NCBI RefSeq assembly: GCF_009936045.1
Contig: NZ_QWEQ01000015.1
Coordinates: 55,647 to 119,646 of the forward strand
DNA from: Emergencia sp. 1XD21-10
Lineage (GTDB): Bacteria; Bacillota; Clostridia; Peptostreptococcales; Anaerovoracaceae
Reading direction: 5' to 3'
DNA length: 64,000 bases
A program made the translations under genes and the position numbers. Positions 34,755-43,174 of this stretch are shown here, piece after piece (within the stretch, counting starts at the first letter, position 1; each line of letters begins with the position of its first letter). Under the pieces are notes generated by a model. It saw only the letters and a list, made by a program, of their open reading frames with translations. It made no database searches and had not been told where the DNA came from.

Positions 34755-34970
34755 ATGAGCGACATCAAAATGGGTTTAACCATAGAAGAAGCCGCAGAAT
34801 GTACGGGTATCGGAAGAAATACAATGCGTAAGTTGGTAGACTGGGGCAAACTTCCCGTCCTCAAAGTCGGCAGAAAAACGATTATCCGCAGGGATACTTT
34901 AGAGCGATTTATGAGCGTCAATCAGGGAAGAAACCTGCTGAATGAAAACGATGTCCGCAAAGTAGAATAA
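34755..34970 (+). CDS. xis: Excisionase (Tn916 Xis-like)
   Basis: 71 residues, strong SD AAAGGAGG. MerR/excisionase winged-helix (LTIEEAAECTGIGRNTMRKLVDWGKLPVLKVGRKTI). Helps integrase excise the element. Driven by a consensus promoter that is probably kept off by the divergent XRE protein. Confidence 0.88.
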   Translation: MSDIKMGLTIEEAAECTGIGRNTMRKLVDWGKLPVLKVGRKTIIRRDTLERFMSVNQGRNLLNENDVRKVE

Positions 34971-34998
34971 CCGTTCTCCAAGCCCTCGGCGTTTGAGA

Positions 34999-35182
34999 GC
35001 GAAATACACCCCTCGCACAAATCTTCGATTTGTACTCTGGGTATTTCGCCCTTGCAGGGGGCTATGTATCACAGCTTCGGACAAAGCACCGCCGCTATGA
35101 TACAGAAGAAAACAGCCCGCTGTTTTCTTCGCTGTCCGTCTGCTTACGCCGCCGAAACAGCGGCAACCGATTTCTCGGTTGC
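34999..35182. other. Hairpin array upstream of relaxase, candidate oriT
   Basis: At least five inverted repeats in ~185 bases: GCGAAATAC/GTATTTCGC (34999-35049) enclosing ACAAATC/GATTTGT (35017-35033); TGTATCA/TGATACA (35065-35104); GAAGAAAACAG/CTGTTTTCTTC (35105-35130, perfect 11-bp arms); GCCGC/GCGGC (about 35149-35165); GCAACCGA/TCGGTTGC (35163-35182). Directly before a relaxase gene this is the classic setting of oriT. Confidence 0.6.
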
Positions 35183-35217
35183 AAAAAGAGTATGCCCGTC
35201 ACGGGAGGAAGGAGTAT

Positions 35218-36654
35218 ATGGCAAGACACAGTTTTATACAGATGTCAAAGCTACCCAATGTCAAGGGAAGAATATCCTATATCACAAGCCACGCAAGACA
35301 GGAAAACCTCTATGCCACCTACCGCACCGCCGACAATGAATTTTGGAGTAACCTTGCAAGGGAAAGCCAGCAGGAATTTAAGCGAAGCGGTACAGAGGGC
35401 AAATGTATTGAAGCAAGGGAATTGATTATCGCCCTGCCCGAAGTATATACAAGATACGAGCCGCAGGAAGTCCTTGAAGATTTTACGGAGGAGTTCCGCA
35501 GGCGGTATGGTGTGGAGTGCGTGTCAGCCCTCCACCACAACAAACGCAAGACAAACTATCATATCCACCTTATCTTCAGCGAAAGAAAGCTGCTTCCTGA
35601 ACCTGACATCAAGATAGCCACACGCAGCGTGTTCTATGACGAAACGGGCAAAAGGGTACGCACCAAGAAAGAAATCACAGGGGAGGACGGGCAGATACGA
35701 AAAGGCTGCACTGTCATAAAAAAGGGAGAAATTTATGAAAGCCACCTTTTTACCGTGAAAGATGATAAATTCAAAAGCGAGCCTTTTCTTCGGGAGGTAA
35801 AAGAGATTTACACTGACCTTATCAATCGGCATATCTCCGATCCTGAGCAGCAGTTAAAGGTATTTGATAAGAACAGCGTTTATCTTCCCACCAAGAAAAT
35901 CGGCAAGAACAATCCCAAAGCCGCCGAGATTGAAACGGATAATGCCGCAAGGCAGGAATGGAACAGGACAGCGGATATGGCACTCATATCGGGTATTTCC
36001 GAAGCAAAAATTTTAGAAGTCAAGCAGACCGAGATACACGAAAAAGCAAGCCAGTCTATCAAAAGCAAGGGTTGGCTGCCCAATCTGTTCCGTGGGATTG
36101 TGACAAAGGCAAAAGATTTTCTTCAAAACCTTATTCGAGAAAAAGATATGCCGCCCAAGCCTACACTTGATATTGATATGGCAGAGTTCCGCCATATGAG
36201 AAACCTGATGATAAAAGTACAGGATAAGGCGGTAAAAATCAAAAACTTGCAGGATAAAGTTCTGCCGCAGTTGAAACAGCAGCTTGCCGATACAAAGGGG
36301 CTTTTCAAAGGCAAAGAACGAAAAGCGTTAGAGGTAAAAATCAAAGAAACCGAAGCAGAGATTGCCGACAGGTTGGATAAAATTCCTGATACACTCAAAG
36401 CGGACGGTTATCCCGATGTACAAGTTTTTATGAGGACTTTCCGAGAAATGGAAAGCGTTGTAGAACAGTACAACCGTGACCTTGCCGAGTGGGAATACCA
36501 AGTCAGCAGGAAACCGACAGTCGCCGCCAAAGAACAGCACAGACCGCCCGAAAAGCAGAGCGTGTTAAAACATCTACGAGAGATACAGGAACGCAACAAG
36601 CAGCAACCGCCGCAAAGACAGCGTAAAAAATCCATTGACAGAGATAGCCGATAA
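35218..36654 (+). CDS. MobA/MobL-type relaxase
   Basis: 478 residues from ATG 35218, chosen for GGAGGAAGGAG just upstream. Starts MARHSFIQMSKLPNVKGRISY, as in small mobilisation relaxases. The metal-binding pair is H115-I-H117 (NYHIHLIFSER). Residues ~320-430 are a Lys/Glu-rich coiled coil, ending in a basic tail. It should nick oriT and lead the strand through a helper's secretion channel. Confidence 0.88.
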   Translation: MARHSFIQMSKLPNVKGRISYITSHARQENLYATYRTADNEFWSNLARESQQEFKRSGTEGKCIEARELIIALPEVYTRYEPQEVLEDFTEEFRRRYGVECVSALHHNKRKTNYHIHLIFSERKLLPEPDIKIATRSVFYDETGKRVRTKKEITGEDGQIRKGCTVIKKGEIYESHLFTVKDDKFKSEPFLREVKEIYTDLINRHISDPEQQLKVFDKNSVYLPTKKIGKNNPKAAEIETDNAARQEWNRTADMALISGISEAKILEVKQTEIHEKASQSIKSKGWLPNLFRGIVTKAKDFLQNLIREKDMPPKPTLDIDMAEFRHMRNLMIKVQDKAVKIKNLQDKVLPQLKQQLADTKGLFKGKERKALEVKIKETEAEIADRLDKIPDTLKADGYPDVQVFMRTFREMESVVEQYNRDLAEWEYQVSRKPTVAAKEQHRPPEKQSVLKHLREIQERNKQQPPQRQRKKSIDRDSR

Positions 36655-36659
36655 AAGAA

Positions 36660-36688
36660 AACACCGTTAGCAGCCTGCTGACGGTGTC
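36660..36688. terminator. Terminator between relaxase and XRE-TPR gene
   Basis: ACACCGTTAGCA / TGCTGACGGTGT stem in a convergent gap, with TTTTCTTTT on the minus side. Confidence 0.78.
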
Positions 36689-36714
36689 TACATAGAAAAA
36701 ACAATGCTATTAAG

Positions 36715-37776
36715 TTACTTTTGCTCAATATCTATTTCCTTTATTAGTTCATGCAATTCTGGACTGTCTTTTAAGAACTCGGTTTCTTCATCTGCGTTAA
36801 TTGACTGAATAATAGCTTTTTGAAGTTTTGGTCCAAATGATTTATCAATTTCTTTTGTTTGGATGTGTCGATATAATGGCGATTTGTTAATATCCCATTT
36901 TTTTGTGAGTGATTTTAACATAGGCAATAGTATCTTCAAAAATTTAATCCTGTTTTTTGTGGCTTCATAAAGCTGAGAATGTGCAACATAGGAATTATAT
37001 TCCCACAAATCAAATACTTGAGCCGCCTGCTTATCAACATCAGCGATATACTCAGCATCGTCCATTCGTTCTTCTTTAAGTGCAATCTCCATTAAAGTCA
37101 TTAACGCTGCGTGAATTTCATTTGTGGCAGATAATAGTTTTTCCTCTATCAGTTTCGCTGCCTTTTCTAAATCTCCTTGTGCAATATATATATTTGCCTG
37201 AGCCTGTTCTCTGTCCACAGGACTTTTCTTGGGGAGTGTATTGAGTATTTCCTGCGCTTGCTCATAATCTTGTTTTCCCATCAATTTAGAAATTAGACAC
37301 GCTTGTGCTTGCTCTCTGATAGTTGCATCTTCACTTTGTGCTGCACGATAGTATAAAGATTCAATTTTTTCTCGATACATTTCATTTGACTTGTTTTTGC
37401 TACCATGAAGCATCAAGGCACCGTCTAACAGCATGGCTAAATTGCTCACCAGTAAATCGCAAGTAGGATATTCTTTTAACTTTTCAGTGGCAAGCAAATA
37501 TCCTGCTTCAAAACCGTTTTTATCCATCGTTTCAGAAACTTCATTCATAAACAGTGCAACTTCTTTTTCTGACAAATCATCTTGAAAAGATAATAGCGTA
37601 TTCAGGTCTGTATCGAGAAGTCGGGCAAGTGCTGGCAATAAAATTATATCGGGATATGAAGTTCCTTTTTCCCACTTATTTACAGCAGGTGCAGAAACCC
37701 CAAGGTAATTCGCAATCTGTTCTTGCGTAAAACCTTTCGCTAAGCGTCGCTCACGAATTATTTCATTGATTTTCAT
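36715..37776 (-). CDS. XRE regulator with TPR-like repeats
   Basis: 353 residues. N-terminal HTH (FTQEQIANYLGVSAPAVNKWEKG), then helical repeats from about residue 90 (EQAQEILNTLPKK, EQAQANIYIAQGDLEKAAKLIEE) typical of tetratricopeptide domains that bind peptides. It resembles peptide-responsive regulators, but no signalling peptide was found next to it. Element cargo or element control. Confidence 0.85.
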   Translation of the reverse strand: MKINEIIRERRLAKGFTQEQIANYLGVSAPAVNKWEKGTSYPDIILLPALARLLDTDLNTLLSFQDDLSEKEVALFMNEVSETMDKNGFEAGYLLATEKLKEYPTCDLLVSNLAMLLDGALMLHGSKNKSNEMYREKIESLYYRAAQSEDATIREQAQACLISKLMGKQDYEQAQEILNTLPKKSPVDREQAQANIYIAQGDLEKAAKLIEEKLLSATNEIHAALMTLMEIALKEERMDDAEYIADVDKQAAQVFDLWEYNSYVAHSQLYEATKNRIKFLKILLPMLKSLTKKWDINKSPLYRHIQTKEIDKSFGPKLQKAIIQSINADEETEFLKDSPELHELIKEIDIEQK

Positions 37777-37904
37777 AATGCTATCTCCTTTACGAATTAA
37801 CTTTTTCGTACCTATATTGTAGCATTAAATACTTATATTTTCTATTTACCACTTATTAACTTTCGAGAAGAAATATTAACCGGTAATTAAGTTCTTATCA
37901 TTCA

Positions 37905-37939
37905 AGCGGTGTTTCTGTTTGAGGAACAGAAACACCGCT
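37905..37939. terminator. Strong hairpin after tnpV
   Basis: AGCGGTGTTTCTGTT and its exact reverse complement (15-bp arms, 5-base loop). Weak T-run, so termination strength is uncertain. Confidence 0.6.
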
Positions 37940-37945
37940 ATGATC

Positions 37946-38326
37946 TTATTGATAAATAATTTCGCTATTTACAACTTCCATTGCACGGTTGTGAATGTTA
38001 TTCATCAACTGCACCCACAACATTTGATTTTCGGCTTTGAGCTGTTCTGTCACTTTCTCTTTTGTAGCCATTTTCTTAACCAACCGACAAAACATATTTT
38101 CAACTTGTTCGTTGATGTCAGCAAGATAACTGTTCAAATTGCCACTTGTGAGCAACGAAATATAAACTGTCCGTTTATGTTCCTGTAAATAGCGTTTGTG
38201 TCGCTGTCCCCATAAGCCGATAGGCTTGTATTCTTTTTCGGTTGGTAAAGTAAGACAAGGAATATAATAATCTCCTTGTAGTTCATACCAAAGACCATTG
38301 CTTTCATCATAAATGTACTTATCCAT
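37946..38326 (-). CDS. TnpV-family transposon protein
   Basis: 126 residues from ATG 38326 (SD GGAGGA, 7 bases). MDKYIYDESNGLWYELQGDYY, then IGLWGQRHKRYLQEH and LLTSGNLNSYLADI match TnpV proteins found on Clostridium mobile elements; their role is not established. Last gene before the right att repeat. Confidence 0.85.
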   Translation of the reverse strand: MDKYIYDESNGLWYELQGDYYIPCLTLPTEKEYKPIGLWGQRHKRYLQEHKRTVYISLLTSGNLNSYLADINEQVENMFCRLVKKMATKEKVTEQLKAENQMLWVQLMNNIHNRAMEVVNSEIIYQ

Positions 38327-38498
38327 TAAAAAATCCTCCGTTTTAATATATTCGCACATACATCACATTTCCCCGATTGCCACACTCTGTTATATCTTGT
38401 TATGAGATTTTCTTGCCCTTGATTTTGCCCTTATAAGCAATCAGGGAAAGAATAAACTTGTGTGAAATCATATAAAGGGATAAGGCGAACACATTGCG

Positions 38499-38520
38499 AT
38501 AAATCCTTTATTTTCAAGGC
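38499..38520. repeat. Right inner direct repeat (candidate integrase arm site)
   Basis: Matches 32404-32425 at 20 of 22 bases, same orientation. Confidence 0.5.
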
Positions 38521-38579
38521 TTTTGGAGGATTTTATTAACGCCCTATGAGTGGCAGTAACCACTTATAAAATCATAGTT

Positions 38580-38598
38580 TTCAAATTCCAGTTTATCT
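38580..38598. repeat. Right attachment-site repeat (att)
   Basis: Identical to 32373-32391. No tRNA or recognisable gene end lies here, so the target was probably intergenic or a gene I cannot identify. Confidence 0.72.
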
Positions 38599-38664
38599 TT
38601 ATGCACATTATATCATGATACCCCAATATCGTCATTTCTTTTCTGCTTATCCTGACTAGATGCC

Positions 38665-38700
38665 AAAAGAAAAACGTGTAGAGAACAATATCTCTACACG
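38665..38700 (-). terminator. Terminator downstream of the aldo/keto reductase
   Basis: CGTGTAGAGA / TCTCTACACG stem, 6-base loop, TTTTTCTTTT on the minus strand. It is 130 bases after the reductase stop. Confidence 0.75.
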
Positions 38701-38830
38701 CATATATTAAACAGTCCGCGCTGATTGCAGTGTGCAACAATCCAGCCATAGATATCCACTTTCATGCCTACCTTTCGACAGCAACCTACGCTACGTAGAT
38801 TCCTGACGTTTGCCGTGTATTAATCTGCCG

Positions 38831-39940
38831 TTAGTCGCCAACAGCTAAGCTATCACCAAAGTACGCAGCAATTTCTTTCATGCGTTCACTCTGACCTACG
38901 CCGAAAGGACAGCTTTTGTCGCAGTGGCCGCAAGCGGTACACTGTCCGGCTTTCTTTTCCAGATTTGCATAATGATCGGCTGCCAGGCTATCGCCAACTT
39001 TTGCCAGATCGTAATACTTGTTAATCAGACCTACATCAAGTCCCGCCGGACACGGCTGACAATGGTTGCAATACACGCATACACCTTTCACCTCAGCCGG
39101 CGTTAAAGACGAAATCATAGAATAGTCTTTTTCCGATGGCGAAGCATCATAGAAACTCAAAATCCGCTGAAGCTCCGCCTTATTCATGATACCCGGAAGC
39201 ACTGTCAGCACGCCAGGCTTATCCAGCGCGTACTGCAAGCATTGAATTTCCGTCATCGCCTTGCCAAAAGGAGAAGTTTTTTCCGAAAGCAGCTGCCCGG
39301 CAGAGAATACTTTCATCACCGAAATCCCGACATCCTCTTTCTCGCAGCGTTTATAAAGTTCCATTCGCTCATCAGAGGCGCCGACCGCATACTCGCCGTG
39401 ACAGTAGTCATAGCCCGCATTGATGCTGAACATGAGCATATCCACAAGACCCGTATCAAGTCCCAGCGCCGCTACAGAAGGCGTATGGGAAGACATACCG
39501 ATATGACGCACCACGCCCTGCTGCTTCAATGCTTCTATGTATGCCAGAACGCCGTTATCGAGGTATTTGTTCCACTCCTCTTCCGTATCCAAACAGTGAA
39601 TAAAACCGTAGTCAATATAATCTGTGTTCAGCTTAGAAAGCTGCCAGTCGATATTTTTCTTCACAGAATCCAGCGCTAAATTTTTCCCATAAACACCGGT
39701 GCTGAACTCCGTGCCAAAGTGAATCTGATAGAATACATTCTTTCTGGCATCACCGAAAGCCTTGTCATAATAGTCAAAACAAGCGCTTTCTGCCGCCGCG
39801 AAGTCATAAAAGTTAATACCTGCTTCATAAGCCATCTGCAGGGTCTCCACGCCCTCTTTTTCTGTCGCAGGGGTCAGATGCGCGCCCATTCCAATCTCAC
39901 TTACTCTATCGCCTGTCCGGCGGTTTACACGATATTCCAT
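38831..39940 (-). CDS. Aldo/keto reductase with C-terminal 4Fe-4S domain
   Basis: 369 residues. Aldo/keto reductase barrel (EIGMGAHLTPATEKEG, INFYDFAAAE with catalytic Asp-x-Ala region, YIDYGFIHCLD, RHIGMSSH). The last ~90 residues hold two ferredoxin-like Cys groups, CVYCNHCQPCP and CTACGHCDKSCP. Such fused enzymes are common in anaerobes; substrates are unknown. Single gene. Confidence 0.9.
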   Translation of the reverse strand: MEYRVNRRTGDRVSEIGMGAHLTPATEKEGVETLQMAYEAGINFYDFAAAESACFDYYDKAFGDARKNVFYQIHFGTEFSTGVYGKNLALDSVKKNIDWQLSKLNTDYIDYGFIHCLDTEEEWNKYLDNGVLAYIEALKQQGVVRHIGMSSHTPSVAALGLDTGLVDMLMFSINAGYDYCHGEYAVGASDERMELYKRCEKEDVGISVMKVFSAGQLLSEKTSPFGKAMTEIQCLQYALDKPGVLTVLPGIMNKAELQRILSFYDASPSEKDYSMISSLTPAEVKGVCVYCNHCQPCPAGLDVGLINKYYDLAKVGDSLAADHYANLEKKAGQCTACGHCDKSCPFGVGQSERMKEIAAYFGDSLAVGD

Positions 39941-40076
39941 AACAACCTCCTGTCGGTTTCATTCCAGTTCAAACTTAACTGTTCTCAGTATAACACACCT
40001 CGCCAGTCATGTCTAATACTTATGCAGTATGTCAATTCATAATCAAAACGTATGGAGATTATCACAGGCACAAAAA

Positions 40077-40113
40077 TTCGGCTAAAATGCATCTAACTTT
40101 TATTTTAGCCGAA
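40077..40113 (-). terminator. Terminator of the PLC-like gene
   Basis: TTCGGCTAAAAT / ATTTTAGCCGAA perfect stem followed on the minus strand by T5. Confidence 0.9.
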
Positions 40114-40130
40114 ACCTTCTACCTCATACC

Positions 40131-40922
40131 TTATTCAAAATTCCTGTCAAACCGCTTCGCAAGTCTTTCTCCCGTCCGCAAACTTGCGTCGTAACTTTCT
40201 ATCATAGCAGCAGTCAGAGGTACTGCCTCTTCAAAGAGTTCCCGAAGTTGCCGATTTGTCTCCTCACAAGCCGGATTATCCTTCCTCTGGTTCATCAGAC
40301 CTTTCAACTGCCCGTAATGGCCCGAAATCTTCATTGCGCCATTGATGATGCCCTGCTTCAAAATCCCCGGCGCCGTGAGCAGTCTCTTTACTTTCTGCAA
40401 ATCTGCCAGCGAATCCGCCACAATTTTCTCGCTAATACCATCATAAAAAGGCGCTATGGATGCGGCAGTTTCGCCATCGCGCGGCACCAGTTCAGCCGCC
40501 GAAAATGCTACCGGCTTTTTACCGTCCTCTCGGAGCAGAAATTTTTCAAATTCCTCTTCAATTTCAAGATGCTCAACGCCTGTCTCAAGGACCATGGAGT
40601 TGACATAGCTATGACATTGACTATCCAGCATAAAATGACAGATAAAACCCAGCAAGTAGGCATATTCTCTGCTGTCTACACCCCTTCTCTCCACAACAGA
40701 AAGGCCGTGTTCAAAGAACGGCAGCACAGACCGTTTATGAAGCTGATGTCCATAGGTTACAACTCTGTTCTTCCTGTAAGGCTTATAGAAGAAAAACAGA
40801 TCCGGTCCCTGCAGTCCAATATCAAACTGTACCCTGTATTTCTCTGCAACTTCCCGCAAATCCTCCCTCAAACAGATGAGAACTTCTTTCCCAAAGCGGT
40901 GATGCGCATAAAATCCCGGCAT
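40131..40922 (-). CDS. Zinc-dependent phospholipase C-like protein
   Basis: 263 residues. MPGFYAHHRFG start, QGPDLFFFY and the His/Asp set GFICHFMLDSQCHSYV fit the Zn_dep_PLPC family. No signal peptide, so it probably acts in the cytosol and its true substrate is unclear. 26 bases after the ABC-F gene, likely one transcript. Confidence 0.85.
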   Translation of the reverse strand: MPGFYAHHRFGKEVLICLREDLREVAEKYRVQFDIGLQGPDLFFFYKPYRKNRVVTYGHQLHKRSVLPFFEHGLSVVERRGVDSREYAYLLGFICHFMLDSQCHSYVNSMVLETGVEHLEIEEEFEKFLLREDGKKPVAFSAAELVPRDGETAASIAPFYDGISEKIVADSLADLQKVKRLLTAPGILKQGIINGAMKISGHYGQLKGLMNQRKDNPACEETNRQLRELFEEAVPLTAAMIESYDASLRTGERLAKRFDRNFE

Positions 40923-40948
40923 AATCTCTGATCCCCCAATCTGAAACC

Positions 40949-42535
40949 TTAGTTTTCTTCTATATATTCATCGTAGGTGCACAGTCTGTCAACCAGCGTG
41001 CCATCCTTGCGAATTTCCATAATTCTATTGGCAATGGTCTGAATAAATTCATGGTCATGGGATGCAAAGAGCACATTCCCTTTGAAATTTTTCAGACCGT
41101 CATTGACCGCCGTGATAGATTCCAAATCCAAATGGTTGGTCGGCTGATCCAAAACCAGCACGTTAGAGCCAAACAGCATCATGCGTGAAAGCATACAGCG
41201 CACCTTTTCACCTCCGGAAAGAACCTGTACTTCCTTATAGACATCGTCCCCTGAGAAAAGCATCCTGCCCAAAAAGCTTCGCATAAAGGTCTCTGTAGTC
41301 TCGCTGGTGTACTGGCTGAGCCACTCCACCAGATTCAAGCTACAACCGTTAAAAAATTCCGAATTGTCCATCGGGAAATAGGAGTTAGTGATGGTAACGC
41401 CCCATTTGTAGGAACCCTCATCTGGCTCCATTTCACCCATGATGATTTTAAATAGAGTCGTATTTGCAATTTCATTTTCTCCAACGAAAGCGATTTTATC
41501 CCCTTTGTTTACGCGGAAAGAAATGTTGTCCAGCACTTTAACTCCGTCGATAGTCTTGGAAATTCCTTCTACAATAAGAATATCCTTGCCCGGCTCTCTA
41601 TCCATGTTAAAGCCTACGAACGGATACCGTCTTGAGGACGCCGGCATCTCTTCTACCGTCAGTTTATCGAGCAGCTTACGACGGCTGGTCGCCTGCTTAG
41701 ATTTGGATTTGTTGGCAGAAAATCGCTGGATAAACGCCTGCAGTTCCTTAATCTTTTCTTCGTTTCTGCGGTTCTGATCCTTCACCATCTTCTGTACCAG
41801 CTGGCTGGACTCATACCAGAACTCGTAGTTACCCACATACATCTTAATTTTACCATAATCTACATCCACAATGTTTGTGCAAACTGTGTTGAGGAAGTGA
41901 CGATCGTGGGAAACTACGATGACCGTGCCGTCATAATCCATGAGGAAATCTTCCAGCCAGTTGATGGCTTTTACATCCAGATGGTTGGTCGGCTCGTCCA
42001 AAAGGATAATACCTGGATTGCCAAAGAGGGCCTGGGCCAGCAGCACCTTCACTTTTTCCTTACCGGAAAGGGCGCTCATCTGGCTATAGAGAATATCGTT
42101 GGAAAGTCCCAGTCCCTGCAGCAGCCTGCTCACATCGGACTCTGCCTCCCAGCCGTCCATCTCCGCAAACTCTGCCTCAAGCTCCGCCGCCTTGATACCG
42201 TCCTCATCACTGAAATCTTCCTTCATATAGATGGCGTCTTTCTCCTGCATAACCTCGTAAAGTCTGGCATTGCCCATGATAACAGTATCCAGTACCGTAT
42301 ACGCGTCATAAGCGAAGTGGTCCTGCTTCAAAACCGACATCCGAATGCCCGGCTTGACGGAAACATGCCCTGTAGTCGGTTCCAAATCTCCGGACAAAAT
42401 CCGAAGGAATGTGGACTTTCCTGCGCCGTTGGCGCCGATAATGCCGTAGCAGTTGCCCGGCGTGAATTTCAAATCTACATCTTTAAACAGCGGCTGCCCG
42501 CTGAAGTTTAAACTTACATTTACTACATCAATCAC
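40949..42535 (-). CDS. ABC-F ATPase (YbiT/YkpA-like)
   Basis: 528 residues, GTG start at 42535 with GGAGCAGG upstream. Two ATPase domains in tandem without membrane spans: Walker A GANGAGKST and a second altered one GENEIANTT; signatures LSGKEKVKV and LSGGEKVRC; Walker B IILLDEPTNHLD and VLVLDQPTNHLD. Linker with charged helices about 240-300. ABC-F proteins act on the ribosome. The second P-loop reads GENEIANTT, lacking the Lys, and the second Walker B has Gln for Glu, so that site may not hydrolyse ATP. Confidence 0.9.
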   Translation of the reverse strand: MIDVVNVSLNFSGQPLFKDVDLKFTPGNCYGIIGANGAGKSTFLRILSGDLEPTTGHVSVKPGIRMSVLKQDHFAYDAYTVLDTVIMGNARLYEVMQEKDAIYMKEDFSDEDGIKAAELEAEFAEMDGWEAESDVSRLLQGLGLSNDILYSQMSALSGKEKVKVLLAQALFGNPGIILLDEPTNHLDVKAINWLEDFLMDYDGTVIVVSHDRHFLNTVCTNIVDVDYGKIKMYVGNYEFWYESSQLVQKMVKDQNRRNEEKIKELQAFIQRFSANKSKSKQATSRRKLLDKLTVEEMPASSRRYPFVGFNMDREPGKDILIVEGISKTIDGVKVLDNISFRVNKGDKIAFVGENEIANTTLFKIIMGEMEPDEGSYKWGVTITNSYFPMDNSEFFNGCSLNLVEWLSQYTSETTETFMRSFLGRMLFSGDDVYKEVQVLSGGEKVRCMLSRMMLFGSNVLVLDQPTNHLDLESITAVNDGLKNFKGNVLFASHDHEFIQTIANRIMEIRKDGTLVDRLCTYDEYIEEN

Positions 42536-42733
42536 AATTCCTGCTCCTTTATGATATTTTTTGTCTTGAACTGATATTATAACATATATTTAAAAATATA
42601 GCAAAACCAACCGCTGCCGCTGCACCTGTTCCCTACACACAAACTCGCGCAGTGCTGCAATTCTCTAGCTATGATTAAATTCCGTGCCCAGGGGGTATAT
42701 TAATAAAAACAAATCAATCAGGAGGAAATTTGC

Positions 42734-43111
42734 ATGGTAAAATTATTTAAATGCGCCCATTGCGGTAATATTGTAGAAATGGTGGAAGACAAAGGTGTAA
42801 AACCCGCCTGCTGCGGTGAAGCGATGCAGCTGATGAATCCAAACACTACAGACGCAGCGCAGGAAAAACATGTGCCCGTTGTTACTATCGACGGAAATAA
42901 AGTTACTGTCTGTGTCAGCAGCACCGAACATCCGATGATGGAAGAGCATCACATCGCCTTCATCATCTTGGAGACAAATCAGGGCGTACAGAGAAAATAT
43001 CTGGATAAAACCGGAAAACCCACTGCGCAGTTTGTTCTCTGTGAAGGCGAAAAAGCAATCGCAGCCTATGAATACTGTAATCTCCACGGATTTTGGAAAG
43101 CGGAAATCTAA
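42734..43111 (+). CDS. dfx: Desulfoferrodoxin (superoxide reductase, class II type)
   Basis: 125 residues. N-terminal desulforedoxin domain C-AH-C plus A-CC-GE; C-terminal superoxide-reductase domain with EKHVPVV, EHPMMEEHHI and CNLHGFWK (four His and one Cys of the Fe site). Reduces superoxide in anaerobes without making oxygen. SD AGGAGG. Own terminator. Confidence 0.93.
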   Translation: MVKLFKCAHCGNIVEMVEDKGVKPACCGEAMQLMNPNTTDAAQEKHVPVVTIDGNKVTVCVSSTEHPMMEEHHIAFIILETNQGVQRKYLDKTGKPTAQFVLCEGEKAIAAYEYCNLHGFWKAEI

Positions 43112-43122
43112 AGAAAATATGC

Positions 43123-43164
43123 AAAAAGTCGGACCAGCAAACCTAATTGCCTGTCCGGCTTTTT
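43123..43164 (+). terminator. Terminator of the desulfoferrodoxin gene
   Basis: AAAAAGTCGGAC / GTCCGGCTTTTT stem (one G-U), T-run on the plus strand. Confidence 0.87.
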
Positions 43165-43174
43165 CTATGTTGCT

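Larger units (their letters stand above)
32373..38598. mobile_element. 6.2-kb integrative mobilizable element
   Basis: Bounded by identical 19-bp direct repeats (32373-32391 and 38580-38598), with a second 22-bp near-repeat just inside each end. Contents in order: integrase, XRE regulator, excisionase, hairpin array, MobA/L relaxase, XRE-TPR, TnpV. There is no type IV secretion gene, so transfer would need a helper conjugative element. No antibiotic-resistance cargo seen. Confidence 0.78.
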
